From: Astropecten irregularis
Lineage: Eukaryota; Echinodermata; Asteroidea; Paxillosida; Astropectinidae
Assembly (NCBI GenBank): GCA_963971285.1
Contig: OZ020254.1
Coordinates: forward strand, 11,532,001-11,596,000
Length of the DNA: 64,000 nt
Direction of reading: 5' to 3'
Below are positions 1 to 13,200 of the stretch, one piece after another (within the stretch, counting starts at the first letter, position 1; each line of letters opens with the position of its first letter). Both the position numbers and the translations under genes were made by a program. The notes beneath the pieces were generated by a model that saw nothing but the letters and a program-made list of their open reading frames with translations, ran no database searches and was not told where the DNA came from.

Positions 1-81
1 AAGAATTCCACTGACGGCCATGACGGAAACATGGTTATTTCAAATAACCCTGTTTCCGTCATGGCCGTCAGTGGAATTCTT
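1..81. repeat. Near-perfect 81-bp hairpin, MITE end
   Basis: Bases 1-31 are the exact reverse complement of 51-81, and the inner GGTTATT/AATAACC arms also pair, leaving only TCA as loop and one mismatch. The terminus AAGAATTCCACTGA is shared with the MITE ends at 41112 and 41341, so this is likely a folded member of that family. Confidence 0.8.
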
Positions 82-939
82 TCCAAATCCTGCCCTCTTT
101 CCACAAAATTAATGACAGAGTAATCTACATTACTAGTATGGCTAAAAGTATTATATCAGTATCGTAGTATTAAAGCCAGGCAAGTTTGTAGGTTTAAAAT
201 TAAGTTTCCGTTCTGTTATTATATTTTATAAGCCTACTGAGTGATACTGATAGGGCCTTCTTTAGAAACATTCTATGCTATTGTAGTATTGTTAATGTTA
301 GTATTATTAACCAATGCCAAGTTTGTTGTTATTTTAACAGTACTGAGTAGGCATGGTAGGTAACTTTGTGTGTTAAATGTTTACCACGATTAGATAGTCA
401 GATAGTCATACTAATTACTAGTGGTCGGGCTTACTTAGTGGAAATTAAATGGCACCAGGAACTATATCATACATCTGTACATACATGTGTAATGTTAAAA
501 TATCCACTGTCCCTGACTAGTCTGTACAGTATCTGTACATCTGACTACACGTTATGCTTATTTTGCTGGACTTACATGTACTTTAATACAGGCCAGTCAT
601 GCCAGTTGCTACAATTTCATTCCCATTGTTTCTCTATTTGCTTTGACTTTGAATCTAATAATACATGTTGTAATAAGACTACGTATATAACCTTGTGACC
701 CCTGACCTCTGACCTGTACCACCATTACATGTGTATCAGTATCAGTATCAGTATGACATGAACATGAAAGCACTCCATAGTATCCAGTATTATGTGTCTC
801 TGTATTTCATTTTACCTGCCTTGCTTTATCACACATGTATGCTTCCAACATGTCCAATCAAGTGATCAATCCATTTTAAATAATTCAATGTTTGTACTTT
901 GTTTACATTCTATCTCAGCTCAGGGTTTGACTTGAGTTG
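82..939. other. Upstream of NCAPH, no gene recognised
   Basis: AT-rich. A 110-codon open frame at 366-698 has no recognisable motif and is probably chance. The promoter and any noncoding first exon of NCAPH should lie here, but no clear TATA or CpG-rich core is visible. Confidence 0.5.
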
Positions 940-963
940 ATGTGTATGAGCTTTGTTAAAACA

Positions 964-1250
964 ATGCCAGCAGCTATGGACGTCACCCCAACCCAGCGGG
1001 GCACCTCTGTGTTCAGGCATCCCAGTGCCACCACGACGAGCGTCACCACCTCCAACACGCCTACTGACTTCATCTCCCCTTCCACCTCCTCCCGACGCCA
1101 CCCATCCCATCTGACGAGTCAGTCGTCCCTTCACGGTCACCATGTCACTGTGCCTGAGAATGACGATGCTGCGGAGCGTCGGCAGAGGAGAAGGTCTAAG
1201 GTCCTGGAGCTACAGAGACAGTTTCAGAGCCCCGGAACCCCTAGCGACAG
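964..1250 (+). CDS. NCAPH: NCAPH coding exon 1
   Basis: Encodes residues 1-96: a Ser/Thr/His-rich disordered head with TP/SP sites, then the basic [16 protein letters not shown] block shared with other CAP-H proteins. The donor GTGAAT begins at 1251 (phase 2). A pyrimidine-rich stretch ending in CAG near 911-922 suggests this exon also has an upstream acceptor and that a noncoding 5' exon lies further left. Confidence 0.9.
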
Positions 1251-4200
1251 GTGAATATTGCAAGCCAAAAGTTTTTCATTCTTGAGCGTGAGTATGGTTA
1301 TGTTCAAGTGCAGTACTCCGGAGACCGAAAAAGGTCTAGTACCCTTTGCGGTCACAGCGGGAGGTAAACATTTCATCCCAAACCTCTTGTGTCCATACTA
1401 CACAGGGTTAAACTGAAAACAGTCTACATGTACATGTATCTCTGGTGTTTACAGGTCACTCGTTTTGCATAACCCTGAAACCGAACTTCCCTTAATTCAC
1501 AAGTATTGACATAAATCACTGGTGAGTTATGCACCCGCTCAACAAAGGTCTCTCTCAACCAGATGTGGTTGAGATAGACCGTTCATACATGTATGTCTTA
1601 ATGCCCATTTGTAGACCGGTCTACGTAGTCAACAGGTCTAAGTTTTCGATCGTAGACCGTTCAGACACAAGTAGGTACTGTAGACCCTTTTCAGTTTAAA
1701 CCGAAGATGGACCACTTTTAGTACCGTGTCTGAATGCCCCATTCTGCTTTTATCTTGTTCATGGAACAGTCTTGATCAAGGCATTGGTCATTATTAAACC
1801 CTAACCCATTTCCATACCACACATGGTTTTTCCCTGTGGCAAGTGTGATATTCTGCTGCATACCATGATGCTTTATGATCCAGTCCCCCTGTAGAGACCT
1901 TAGTAATGTGTGGTAAGCAGCTTGTCCTGTGTGCTACGTGTAGCTGCGAAGGGGTTAGCCCTGACTTAATATGGTTAAACAAGGATTATCATCTTGAGTA
2001 GATGGGACCACAGATAGAGGCCAGGCATGCCAGGGGGATCGTTGGTCAAATTGATCGCAGGAGACAAGATTTTAGATTAATCTGGAAATACCCGGTAACT
2101 AAATTCTCAAGTGCTTTACAGAAACATACATTTTCAGTTGGTGTATGAGCAGTCCAGAATTTTTATCAGTCACGTTCGAAGTGATGCTCCCTCAGAGCTT
2201 TTCAGAGTACCAGATCCAGATCCAGAATGAAGTTTCCTAACTTTGACTCTCACTGAAAGAAACACACCCTGTCAAAGTTTCTGTGTGCAACTTACTTCAA
2301 CTGTTCAAGGACAGATCAGTGTGCCCAAAGACAGCTGGCCACCTCCTTAGCTACAACCTTTGTAGACTTGGCTGGTGCTGGTCTCAACTAGGCTTGGGCA
2401 ATTTACCGGTTTTTCGGTTTTACTCGGTTTTTATTTTCCAGTCAGTTTATTTCGGTCAGCATTTTACGAAAACTGAAAAACCGTCTGAAACATATTTTTA
2501 TTATACAACTTGCTGAAAATCGTAGAACTTTGTAATTACTGCAAAAGGCAACCAGAAATAGGCAGATAAATGCGAAAGAAAAGGCCACCTTTTCAGTCGT
2601 AAAACGCCAAAACACCATCGTACATGTAGCGTATCAAATCCTCCATTCTGAGTTTCATTTTAGCCTGAGCTAAGCAAGGGTGGCAGCACTATATTTCGTA
2701 TGGTTTTTCTAATTAGGCCCTGTTAATATATTTTGGGTCTTTTTCCTGATAGACGGCGATCAGTGTCCCTCAATCAAGGCCTCAATGCTGCACAGGTGAC
2801 TGATCACTATGCCAACTGCATCAAGTTATCAACGGAAAACGTGAGTCACATTGTCAATTTGTACAAGTAATAAACTGTTGCAAACTGCTCATCTACTGCT
2901 GAGTATTTTTCGAAAAGGCGCTTTATGATTGTAATAATTATTATTGTCAAATTGCTCTATTCACCCTGAAGTCATTCAAATTGATCCAAATGTATGTTTT
3001 GGTTAGGCTCTATTGGTTTTTAATTTGTAAGGAAAATCTTATATTGCGCCCTTAAAATAAGTTGTAGCTCAGTAGTAGGGAGGCTCCATCATAGGGCCGG
3101 AAAAGTTTGGTTGAGCATGTTTAGGGTTCATTTTCCACTCAGCTCAACCAAATGGTCTTCCGGTGGTCGCTGGTTCAAATCCTGCTCCAGTCAGCTAGTC
3201 AATTATTCTTTATTCACTTTTCAATGACTTGAAATTTGGTCAGTTTCCTTTGTGGTTATTTGATAATGTCTTGTCACTGAAGAAATTGTTTCAATAGTTC
3301 CTATTAAACTTTTCCATATATCGAATCTCAGCTTCTTATTAGGTTGAAATGCAGTTATGCTTGAATTTTTGTCCCCCTTATTTTAACAGAAAATCAACGC
3401 TAAGAATGCCTTTGGCTTGCACCTGATTGACTACATGGCAGAGCTCCTCAAAGAGAAGACAGGCGAGATGACCAATTTCCAGGTATTCAAGGCATCTGCA
3501 ATTATTAATGTCTTTGCGGGAATAAATAGGAATAATTTTTACCAAGAGTGAGATTGTGAGTGGGGTGCTGCACAGAAAAACCATTGGCATAATGGACAGT
3601 TTTTCTTTAAAGGGCATGTGCAACATTGGTAACAAACCAAAACAGAAATGTTCCCAGATTTATGTATAACTTAAAGGGAGCATATAGGATTTGCAAGGCC
3701 TCCCAAAAAAATTATTGAGTTTGAGACAGAAAATGGACTCAACAGTTCTTTAACATTCCAAACAGTCACCATAGGAAATCTTGGTTCATCAGATGCTGAG
3801 TAAAACCAAGCCGACCAATCTTAGAAAGATCAGTCAGGTGCAGTACCAGACCTCCCCACCCCCATATACTCTCAATGTCACAATTTTGATATTTCCTTCT
3901 TGGTCTCAAATTCCTCGATCACATCCACAGTGATATGTGTTTTATGATTCCTCCTTGGTTCCCTGCCCATTCAGGTGGCTAGCTGTACCCTGGACGCCAG
4001 TGCTAAGATCTACGCTGGCCGTGTGGATGCTATACATGCTGATACCTACAAGATGCTAGGGGGATTGGGCCATGGAGACAGGCAAAGCAAAGGTAATTAT
4101 ATCCACTCAATTGACAGGTGAACTTAGAAAAGTTGGGGTTCGAACCTGGGACTTCCAGAATAAAGCAAGCTCATTCAAAATGCCGAGAAACTTAGACGAT

Positions 4201-7200
4201 GAAGGAGATTGACTCCCTAGCTAGCTATGGAGTGAAAGAGTCAGTTTAATAGCTGATGTACTTAGCCAAAATGATAATTTTGCATTTGTTTTGTCAAGTG
4301 TTCCACGGACAGCTTGCAAAATACGTACATTTATTGAAATAGACATGACTCCTTTTAGGAATGATCAATTTGTTTCATTCTTTTTTTCTAATAAGCAGAA
4401 GAGAGTGCTTATCTGGAACATCTGAGTCGATGGCGCCGTAATATGATGGCGACACGGTGTTGCCAGCTCTGTTTTAAGCTTGCAAGACCATAATTAATTT
4501 GAATGTACATGCTGAATACAAATGACTATAAAATTAAATTGAATTGAATTACCGTAAAGGTAGTATCATACTTTGGTAAGAGACCAAAACAGAAATGTTT
4601 ACAGATATACGTTTAACTTACATGGTATGAAGATGGTGGTGGTAGAAACACACCGTCAAAATTTTTCCGCCTGAAATGGTGTTTTTATCAAGAAATTAGT
4701 AAAAACAACGACCGAAAATCTTTTTGATCTTTTAAAAGATCAAATATATAAAAGAAAAGACTTAACAAATACTGTGGCTGTTTTCCACTGTTTTCTCAAA
4801 AAGTGGGCAACGTATTGGACTGAAATTTTCACAGATGACTGTTACTGTATCTTCCTTGGTTTTTTTGCCCATTAATCTGTATAATTTCTTTGATAAAAAC
4901 CAAAGTATGATACTACCTTTAAATTGAATCCAAATCAGCAGTCCTCACGATCTGAATCCTATGTCTTCATTCTCCGCCCCTCTTTCTTTTCCTCTTACAG
5001 AAGGTGAGGATGGACCCAATGATGCGGGAGAGCACGGAGCAAACCCGACCAAGAAAAGCAAAAAGGTGAAGCTTTCTCCTTCTCATCATAGACGAACTAT
5101 CTACATCGTGCTCTTCAACCCTGGTCCTGTATCCATATTCTGTCTAAAGTAAAAATAATGAAAAATAATTAGTAAATACTTGTATAGCGATCTAGTTTAA
5201 TACAAAAACTACTCAGAGCGCTTATTATTATTATCCCTGGTCATCGGGTTCCATTTACATTCCTAAAACCGACTCAACTCCCTGGGGAGTATACAGCTCC
5301 CGGGCTGCCTGCAAAGCCCACTAGAACGCTAATCAAACCACAAACAGACAAAGCCATCTCTACCCTAACAGGTACCCATTTAGTCCTGGGTGAAGAGGAG
5401 CAATGTGTGACAAAGCGTCTTGCCCAAGGATGCAAGCACCACTAGCCCATGGCTGGACTCGAACCCACAATCTGTAGATTGACCACAAGATTTCGAGTAC
5501 GACACGGCAGACCACTAGGCAATGGTACCCCACATAATAGGTTATTTTGCGGTATTAAACACCATGAGACATAGGCCTACATAAACTCTCTTGTGAGTAT
5601 TAACTCAACGTTACCGCCAGTATGCTGCTTGTTGCTTTTTCCTGAAGACGGCCAGAGCATACTGGCCAGATTCTTGAGTTAACCGGCAGAGCCACCCCAT
5701 ACACACAAAAGAGTTTTTCAGTGTGTTACCGCAAAAACCTATGTACTTCCGTCATGCATAAAATAGAATTACAATACTAATTGTACTTTTTTTTTTTCTT
5801 CAAACATTCAGCGTCACTCCAACACCATCGAAAGCAACCTGAAGAATATCAACCTGAACAAGCTGGATCTTGGATTTGAAGTAAGATTTAAAGTTTGCTA
5901 GGAAAATTTCTACCACAGTTTGCTCCAAGAAGGTTAGGGAGACTTGAATCGATTGAGTTAACCAAAATTCTGCATAAGCATCAAATAACCACAAGGGAAA
6001 CTGACTGAATTTTAAGTACTTGAAAAGTGAACAAAGAAAAATTTACTGGAGTGGGATTCGAACCAGCGACCTCCAGAACACCGTACCGATGCTCTTACGA
6101 ACGGAGCTACCCAGCACCTCTGTCCCTAATAATCAATTATCTTTTCAATTACTTAAAATTCTGTGAGTTTTCCTTGTGGTTTTTTGATGATTATATTCAT
6201 TAAAAAGCCGCATCCCCCATCTACTGATTCTCAGATTGCAGCATTGCCAATGCTGCGTGTATCTTACACGATCCTTGGGATACAGCAGTTAGTGTGTGGT
6301 TTCATCGTGGCTTCTGACTGTCAAACGAACAAAGATAATTGAGTATTATCGACACTACCATCATAGGATTGGATAGCTCAGTTTGTTTAAATCCCACTCA
6401 AGTCAATTTGTCTTTGTTCACTTTCCAATGTTTTAATGCTCTGTTATCATGGTTATATCACGCTTGCATATTTTGATTTCTCGTGGTCAGATGGATCCTC
6501 TCTTCAACAAGACCTCGGCAGCGTTTGACGAGGGCGGCACGTTCGGTCTCCTGCTGAATCACCTGGCCTGCCGAGATGATACCTGTGAATTGCTCCTGGA
6601 CTCGGCCACGGTGGCCAGCTCCGTGGGTACGCAGACCGAGGAGGATGAACCCGTAGACGCAGCCAGGCAAGAGATGCTAGACCTGTCTGACGTCAAAGGT
6701 ATGTAATTCTGAGCCGTAGATAGACAATTGGAAGAGTCTAAAGAGGGGTTTACATGGGGCACGCGAAAGATCTGCAAAGGACGCGAATGTCGAAAGACCA
6801 AAATTCGCATAAGTTTTTTTCAAAATGTCTTGCGGCAATGTAGTCGCAAACTATTCTTGCGCAGTTTGTGCGAAGTTCTTACAACACATGTGCCAAAGTT
6901 GTGGACACCGTGGTTAACTGCGCACAGGTAACATACACGAAGAACACGCGACTTAAATGCAAACAACAGGAGAAATATTCATGCGAACTTCGCTGCTTGC
7001 GTGAGACAGCAAATGGTTGGGATCCAGTTGGGGATTTACGAAGATTTTGCGCACATCTCATGCGTCTAAGGTCGTATGCATATGACAGAGCTTTGAAGAT
7101 ATATTTGAGAACAAATCATGACTAAAACATGACCCGGGATGTGTGAAATGTTCACAAGAAATTAAAAACTTTCTTGAAATTCCCGCCGAAGAAAAAACGA

Positions 7201-10200
7201 TACCCACGAGCAATTGATGACATTCTGAACCCCTGCGATGGTTTTGCGATCTTTTCCGGCATAAAAAGCGACTATTGGACATTTTTTTTACATTCCCGTC
7301 CTCCGTAAATCTGTCGCGTGCTGCGTGTAAACCCCCTGAAGTTGAGTACCGGTGTCTTTAAGAATGGGCTGTTACCAACCAGCATGCTTCCTTGGTGCAT
7401 GTGCTGCCATCCTGATTCTAAACTCTGCAATTGTCTCTATGCTCTCCAATTTACTGACTACTCTGTGAACTCGGAGAAGGATCTAAACATCTACAAAGTG
7501 AACAAAGAAAAATTGACTGGAGTAGGATTCGAACCAGTGATCCCTGAAGTACTGCCAGTGCCCTTCCAACTGAGCTATCCAGCCCTATGTTGATAGTGTC
7601 CCTATTAATCATCATATTAGTATGAGCTGTCCAATCATAATGTAATTGCCTTTTTTAAGGATAAAAAAAGTATTTTGAATTGAATTGAATTGAATTAAAT
7701 AGCGCTCCGCACTTGCGCTAAAAATAGCACACCGGATCTCAGACAAGCATTGCAAACGCGTGTGGTGTGTGTGTGTGCATGTATGCATGCATGAAAAGTT
7801 TGTCTGACATCCGGGGATTTTGTACTCGTGTGATGTCATAAGTGCGGAGCGCTATTGAATTATCTTTGTTCGTTTGGTATGGTGTGGTTGTACTTTTTTT
7901 CTTTGCCACTGTGAAATCTGTTCAGGTTGACTATTCCTTCCCCTTTTCTCTACCATTGTTAGATGTGTATGCGGGCATGAATTTTGAAGGACTGCAGGTC
8001 TGTCCACAGTTTGCTGACTTTGAGTTCACTAACTGGAGCCAGGATGGCAAGGTACACAATAAACTTGGATTATGACATTTCAGGCTCTGCAAGGAGGGAG
8101 TCGTACATGCCAAGGTTTTTCAGTGGCTCAAGTATTGAAGGGTCCTCTACTTTCCAATGTTTCCAGCATACTGGGCCCAGTTTCATAGCTTTGCTTACAG
8201 AAGCTGAAAAACTCTGTGTGCTTGCCTGCGAGGTTGTGTTTGAAGGGAATAGTTTGGAAGTCTTGGTTGTTGGTGTGAGTAGTTAATGTAATTATAGGCT
8301 TCCTATCTCTCTCACCCTGCAAGTGAAGAGTGATTTTTCAAAAGCACAGAATTCGGCAGTCTCCTGAACTGGAGTGGCGTAATTGAAGAAGAAAATATCT
8401 ATACAAGTACAACTACAAGTAATAAACTGCTGCAAACTGCTCATCAGCCAAAATGACCTGAAATATATGGAGTGAGGAGGGCCTGACGTGTTTCAATCCT
8501 ACCAGAATCTTTCTTTTCTTTAGCTTTTCTTTAGCCTGCGAGGATCAAAACACATCAGGTCCTCCTAACTCCAAGCAAGAAAATATATATCTCAATTTCC
8601 AGTTCAAGTTATAAACTGTTGCAAACTGCTTATCAAACAAAATAATGATTTGAAAAATATTATGTTGAGAGTTGGGCAGGTTATAAAGGTACTGTACTTT
8701 GGTAGCATACTGGAACAGAAATCTTCACAGAGTTACCTATAACTTGCAAGGTATAAAGATGGTGATGGTAGAAACATACCGTTGACATTTTTCTGCATGA
8801 AATGCTGTATTTATCCAGAAAAGAGTAAAACCAATTAACCAATAACAATTTTGATCCTTGGAAGATCAAAAACCTGTGAAAAGATTTTGAAAATTCTGTG
8901 AGAGTTTTTCTCAAAAAGTGGGCACCGTATGGGACTGGGAATTTCACAGATGACTGTTACTGTATCTGTCTTGATATTTTTGCCCATGAATTTGCTTTTC
9001 TTTGACAAAACCCAAAGTATGATATTACCTTTAAGATTCTGATGTTTTAACCAATGACTGCAATCACTTGTCTGATTCAATCAACACAATGGTCTCAGAT
9101 GAGACAATGTATTTGACATACATTTGACATTTTGGTCTCTCTCTCTCCATGAAGGATGACTTTACGACCATGATCAGCAAGATGACCCGGAGTGACCAGG
9201 CCTTTGACGTCAACGCCATCCCGGAGCCCTTGGAGGAGGTTGCGGCAACAGCAGCGGCCGGTGACAGCGGTCAGCAGGACTTTGGCAGCGACCACTACGC
9301 TGCGGGTGGCTTCAGTGACGATGACGGGGACTATGACGGCGGTGAAGGCCCTGGGTCCATGGGCGAGGCGTCAGTATTCATGGCAGATGGGCAAGAGGCT
9401 CAGTTGGTGGGATCTAGCGGGTAGGTACCCTCAGTTTGAGGTTATTTTCAGTTTGAGGTTTGATCTGAGGTCTGTTCAATTTATCACCATTACTGTGATC
9501 TTGGCTTATGGTGCCATCCTAAATATGGCGAGAATATTTTCAGTATGACGTTTGGCTTGAGGTCTGTTACAATCAACTTAGCTTATGGTGCCGTCCTAAA
9601 TATGGTGAGGATATTTTCAGTATGACATTTGGCTTGAGGTCTGTTACAATCAACTTAGCTTATGGTGCCATCCTAAATATGGCGAGGATATTTTCAGTAT
9701 GACGTTTGGCTTGAGGTCTGTTACAATCAACTTAGCTGATGTTGCCGTCCTTAATATGGCGAGGATATTTTCAGTATAACGTTTGGCTTGAAGTCTGTTA
9801 CAATCAACTTAGCTGATGTTGCCGTCCTAAATATGGCAGGGATTTTTTCAGTATGACGTTTGGCTTGAGGTCTGTTACAATCAACTTAGCTTATGGTGCC
9901 GTCCTGAATATGGCAAGGATATTTTCAGTATGACGTTTGGCTTGAGGTCTGTTACAATCAACTTAGCTTATGGTGCCGTCCTGAATATGGCAAGGATATT
10001 TTCAGTATGACGTTTGGCTTGAGGTCTGTTACAATCAACTTAGCTTATGGTGCCGTCCTAAATATGGCGAGGATATTTTCAGTATGACGTTTGGCTTGAG
10101 GTCTGTTACAATCAACTTAGCTTATGGTGCCGTCCTAAATATGGTGAGGATATTTTCAGTATGACGTTTGGCTTGAGGTCTGTTACAATCAACTTAGCTT

Positions 10201-13200
10201 ATGGTGCCATTCTAAATATGGCGAGGATATTTTCAGTATGACGTTTGGCTTGAGGTCTGTTACAATCAACTTAGCTTATGGTGCCGTCCTAAATATGGCG
10301 AGGATATTTTCAGTATGACATTTGGCTTGAGGTCTGTTACAATCAACTTAGCTTATGGTGCCGTCCTAAATATGGCGAGGATATTTTCAGTATGACATTT
10401 GGCTTGAGGTCTGTTACAATCAACTTAGCTTATGGTGCCGTCCTAAATATGGCGAGGATATTTTCAGTATGACATTTGGCTTGAGGTCTGTTACAATCAA
10501 CTTAGCTTATGGTGCCGTCCTAAATATGGCGAGGATATTTTCAGTATGACGTTTGGCTTGAGGTCTGTTACAATCAACTTAGCTTATGGTGCCGTCCTAA
10601 ATATGGCGAGGTTTCAGTATGACGTTTGGCTTGAGGTCTGTTTCTATCAACTTAGCTTATGGTGCCATCCTAAATATGGCGAGGATATTTTCAGTATGAC
10701 ATTTGGCTTGAGGTCTGTTACAATCAACTTAGCTTATGGTGCCATCCTAAATATGGCGAGGATATTTTCAGTATGACGTTTGGCTTGAGGTCTGTTACTA
10801 TCAACTTAGCTTATGGTGCCGTCCTAAATATGGCGAGGATATTTTCAGTATGACGTTTGGCTTGAGGTCTGTTACTGTCAACTTAGCTTATGGTGCCGTC
10901 CTAAATATGGCGAGGATATTTTCAGTATGACATTTGGCTTGAGGTCTGTTACAATCAACTTAGCTTATGGTGCCGTCCTAAATATGGCGAGGATATTTTC
11001 AGTATGACGTTTGGCTTGAGGTCTGTTACTGTCAACTTAGCTTATGGTGCCGTCCTAAATATGGCGAGGATATTTTCAGTATGACATTTGGCTTGAGGTC
11101 TGTTACAATCAACTTAGCTTATGGTGCCGTCCTAAATATGGCGAGGATATTTTCAGTATGACGTTTGGCTTGAGGTCTGTTACTGTCAACTTAGCTTATG
11201 GTGCCGTCCTAAATATGGCGAGGATATTTTCAGTATGACGTTTGGCTTGAGGTCTGTTACAATCAACTTAGCTTATGGTGCCGTCCTAAATATGGCGAGG
11301 ATATTTTCAGTATGACATTTGGCTTGAGGTCTGTTACTATCAACTTAGCTTATGGTGCCATCCTAAATATGGCGAGGTTTCAGTATGACGTTTGGCTTGA
11401 GGTCTGTTACAATCAACTTAGCTTATGGTGCCGTCCTAAATATGGCGAGGTTTCAGTATGACGTTTGGCTTGAGGTCTGTTACTATCAACTTAGCTTATG
11501 GTGCCATCCTAAATATGGCGAGGATATTTTCAGTATGACATTTGGCTTGAGGTCTGTTACAATCAACTTAGCTTATGGTGCTGTTCTAAATATGGCGATG
11601 ATATTTTCAGTATGATGTTTGGCTTGAGGTCTGTTACAATCAACTTAGCTTATGGTGCCGTTCTAAATATGGCAAGGATATTTTCAGTATGACGTTTGGC
11701 TTGAGGTCTGTTACTATCAACTTAGCTTATGGTGCTGTTCTAAATATGGCGAGGATATTTTCAGTATGATGTTTGGCTTGAGGTCTGTTACAATCAACTT
11801 AGCTTATGGTGCCGTTCTAAATATGGCAAGGATATTTTCAGTATGACGTTTGGCTTGAGGTCTGTTACAATCAACTTAGCTTATGGTGCCGTCCTAAATA
11901 TGGCGAGGATATTTTCAGTATGACGTTTGGCTTGAGGTCTGTTACTGTCAACTTAGCTTATGGTGTCGCCTTAAATATGGCGAGGATATTTTCAGTATGA
12001 CATTTAGCTTGAGGTCTGTTACAATCAACTTAGCTTATGGTGCTGCCCTGAATATGGCGAGGATATTTTCAGTATGACGTTTGGCTTGAGGTCTGTTACA
12101 ATCAACTTAGCTTATGGTGCCGCCCTAAATATGGCCTCGTAGAGTGTGAGGTTTGGCTTGTGGTCTGTTCAGTTTATGACCATAACTGTGATCTTGGCTT
12201 ATGGTGCCGTCCTAAATATGGCCTGATAGAGTGTGAGGTTTGGCTTTAGGTCTGTTCAGTTTATGACCATTACTGTGATCTTGGCTTATGGTGCCGTCCT
12301 AAATATGGCCTGATAGAGTGTGAGGTTTGGCTTTAGGTCTGTTCAGTTTATTACCATTACTGTGATCTTGGCTTATGGTGCCGTCCTAAATATGGCCTCA
12401 TAGAGTGTGAGGTTTGGCTTGAGGTCTGTTCAATTTATTACCATTACTGTGATCTTGGCTTATGGTGCCGTCCTAAATATGGCCTAATAGAGTGTGAGGT
12501 TTGGCTTGAGGTCTGTTCAGTTTATTACCATTACTGTGATCTTGGCTTATGGTGCCGTCCTAAATATGGCCTCATAGAGTGTGAGGTTTGGCTTGAGGTC
12601 TGTTCAGTTTATTACCATTACTGTGATCTTGGCTTACAGTGATGTCCTAAATATGGCCTCATAGAGTGTGAGGTTTGGCTTGAGGTCTGTTCAGTTTATT
12701 ACCATTACTGTGATCTTGGCTTACAGTGATGTCCTAAATATGGCCTGATAGAGTGTGAGGTTTGGCTTGAGGTCTGTTCAGTTTATTACCAGTACTGTGA
12801 TCTTGGCTTGTGGTGCCGTCCTAAATATGGCCTCATAGAGTGTGAGGTTTGGCTTGAGGTCTGTTCAGTTTATTACCATTACTGTGATCTTGGCTTGTGG
12901 TGCCGTCCTAAATATGGCCTCATAGAGTGTGAGGTTTGGCTTGAGGTCTGTTCAGTTTATTACCATTACTGTGATCTTGGCTTATGGTGCCGTCCTAAAT
13001 ATGGCCTCATAGAGTGTGAGGTTTGGCTTGAGGTCTGTTCAGTTTATTACCATTACTGTGATCTTGGCTTGTGGTGCCGTCCTAAATATGGCCTCATAGA
13101 GTGTGAGGTTTGGCTTGAGGTCTGTTCAGTTTATTACCATTACTGTGATCTTGGCTTGTGGTGCCGTCCTAAATATGGCCTCATAGAGTGTGAGGTTTGG

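Noticed and set aside
366-698. 110-codon ORF upstream of NCAPH
   Set aside because: Cys/Tyr-rich composition typical of random AT-rich DNA, with no domain.
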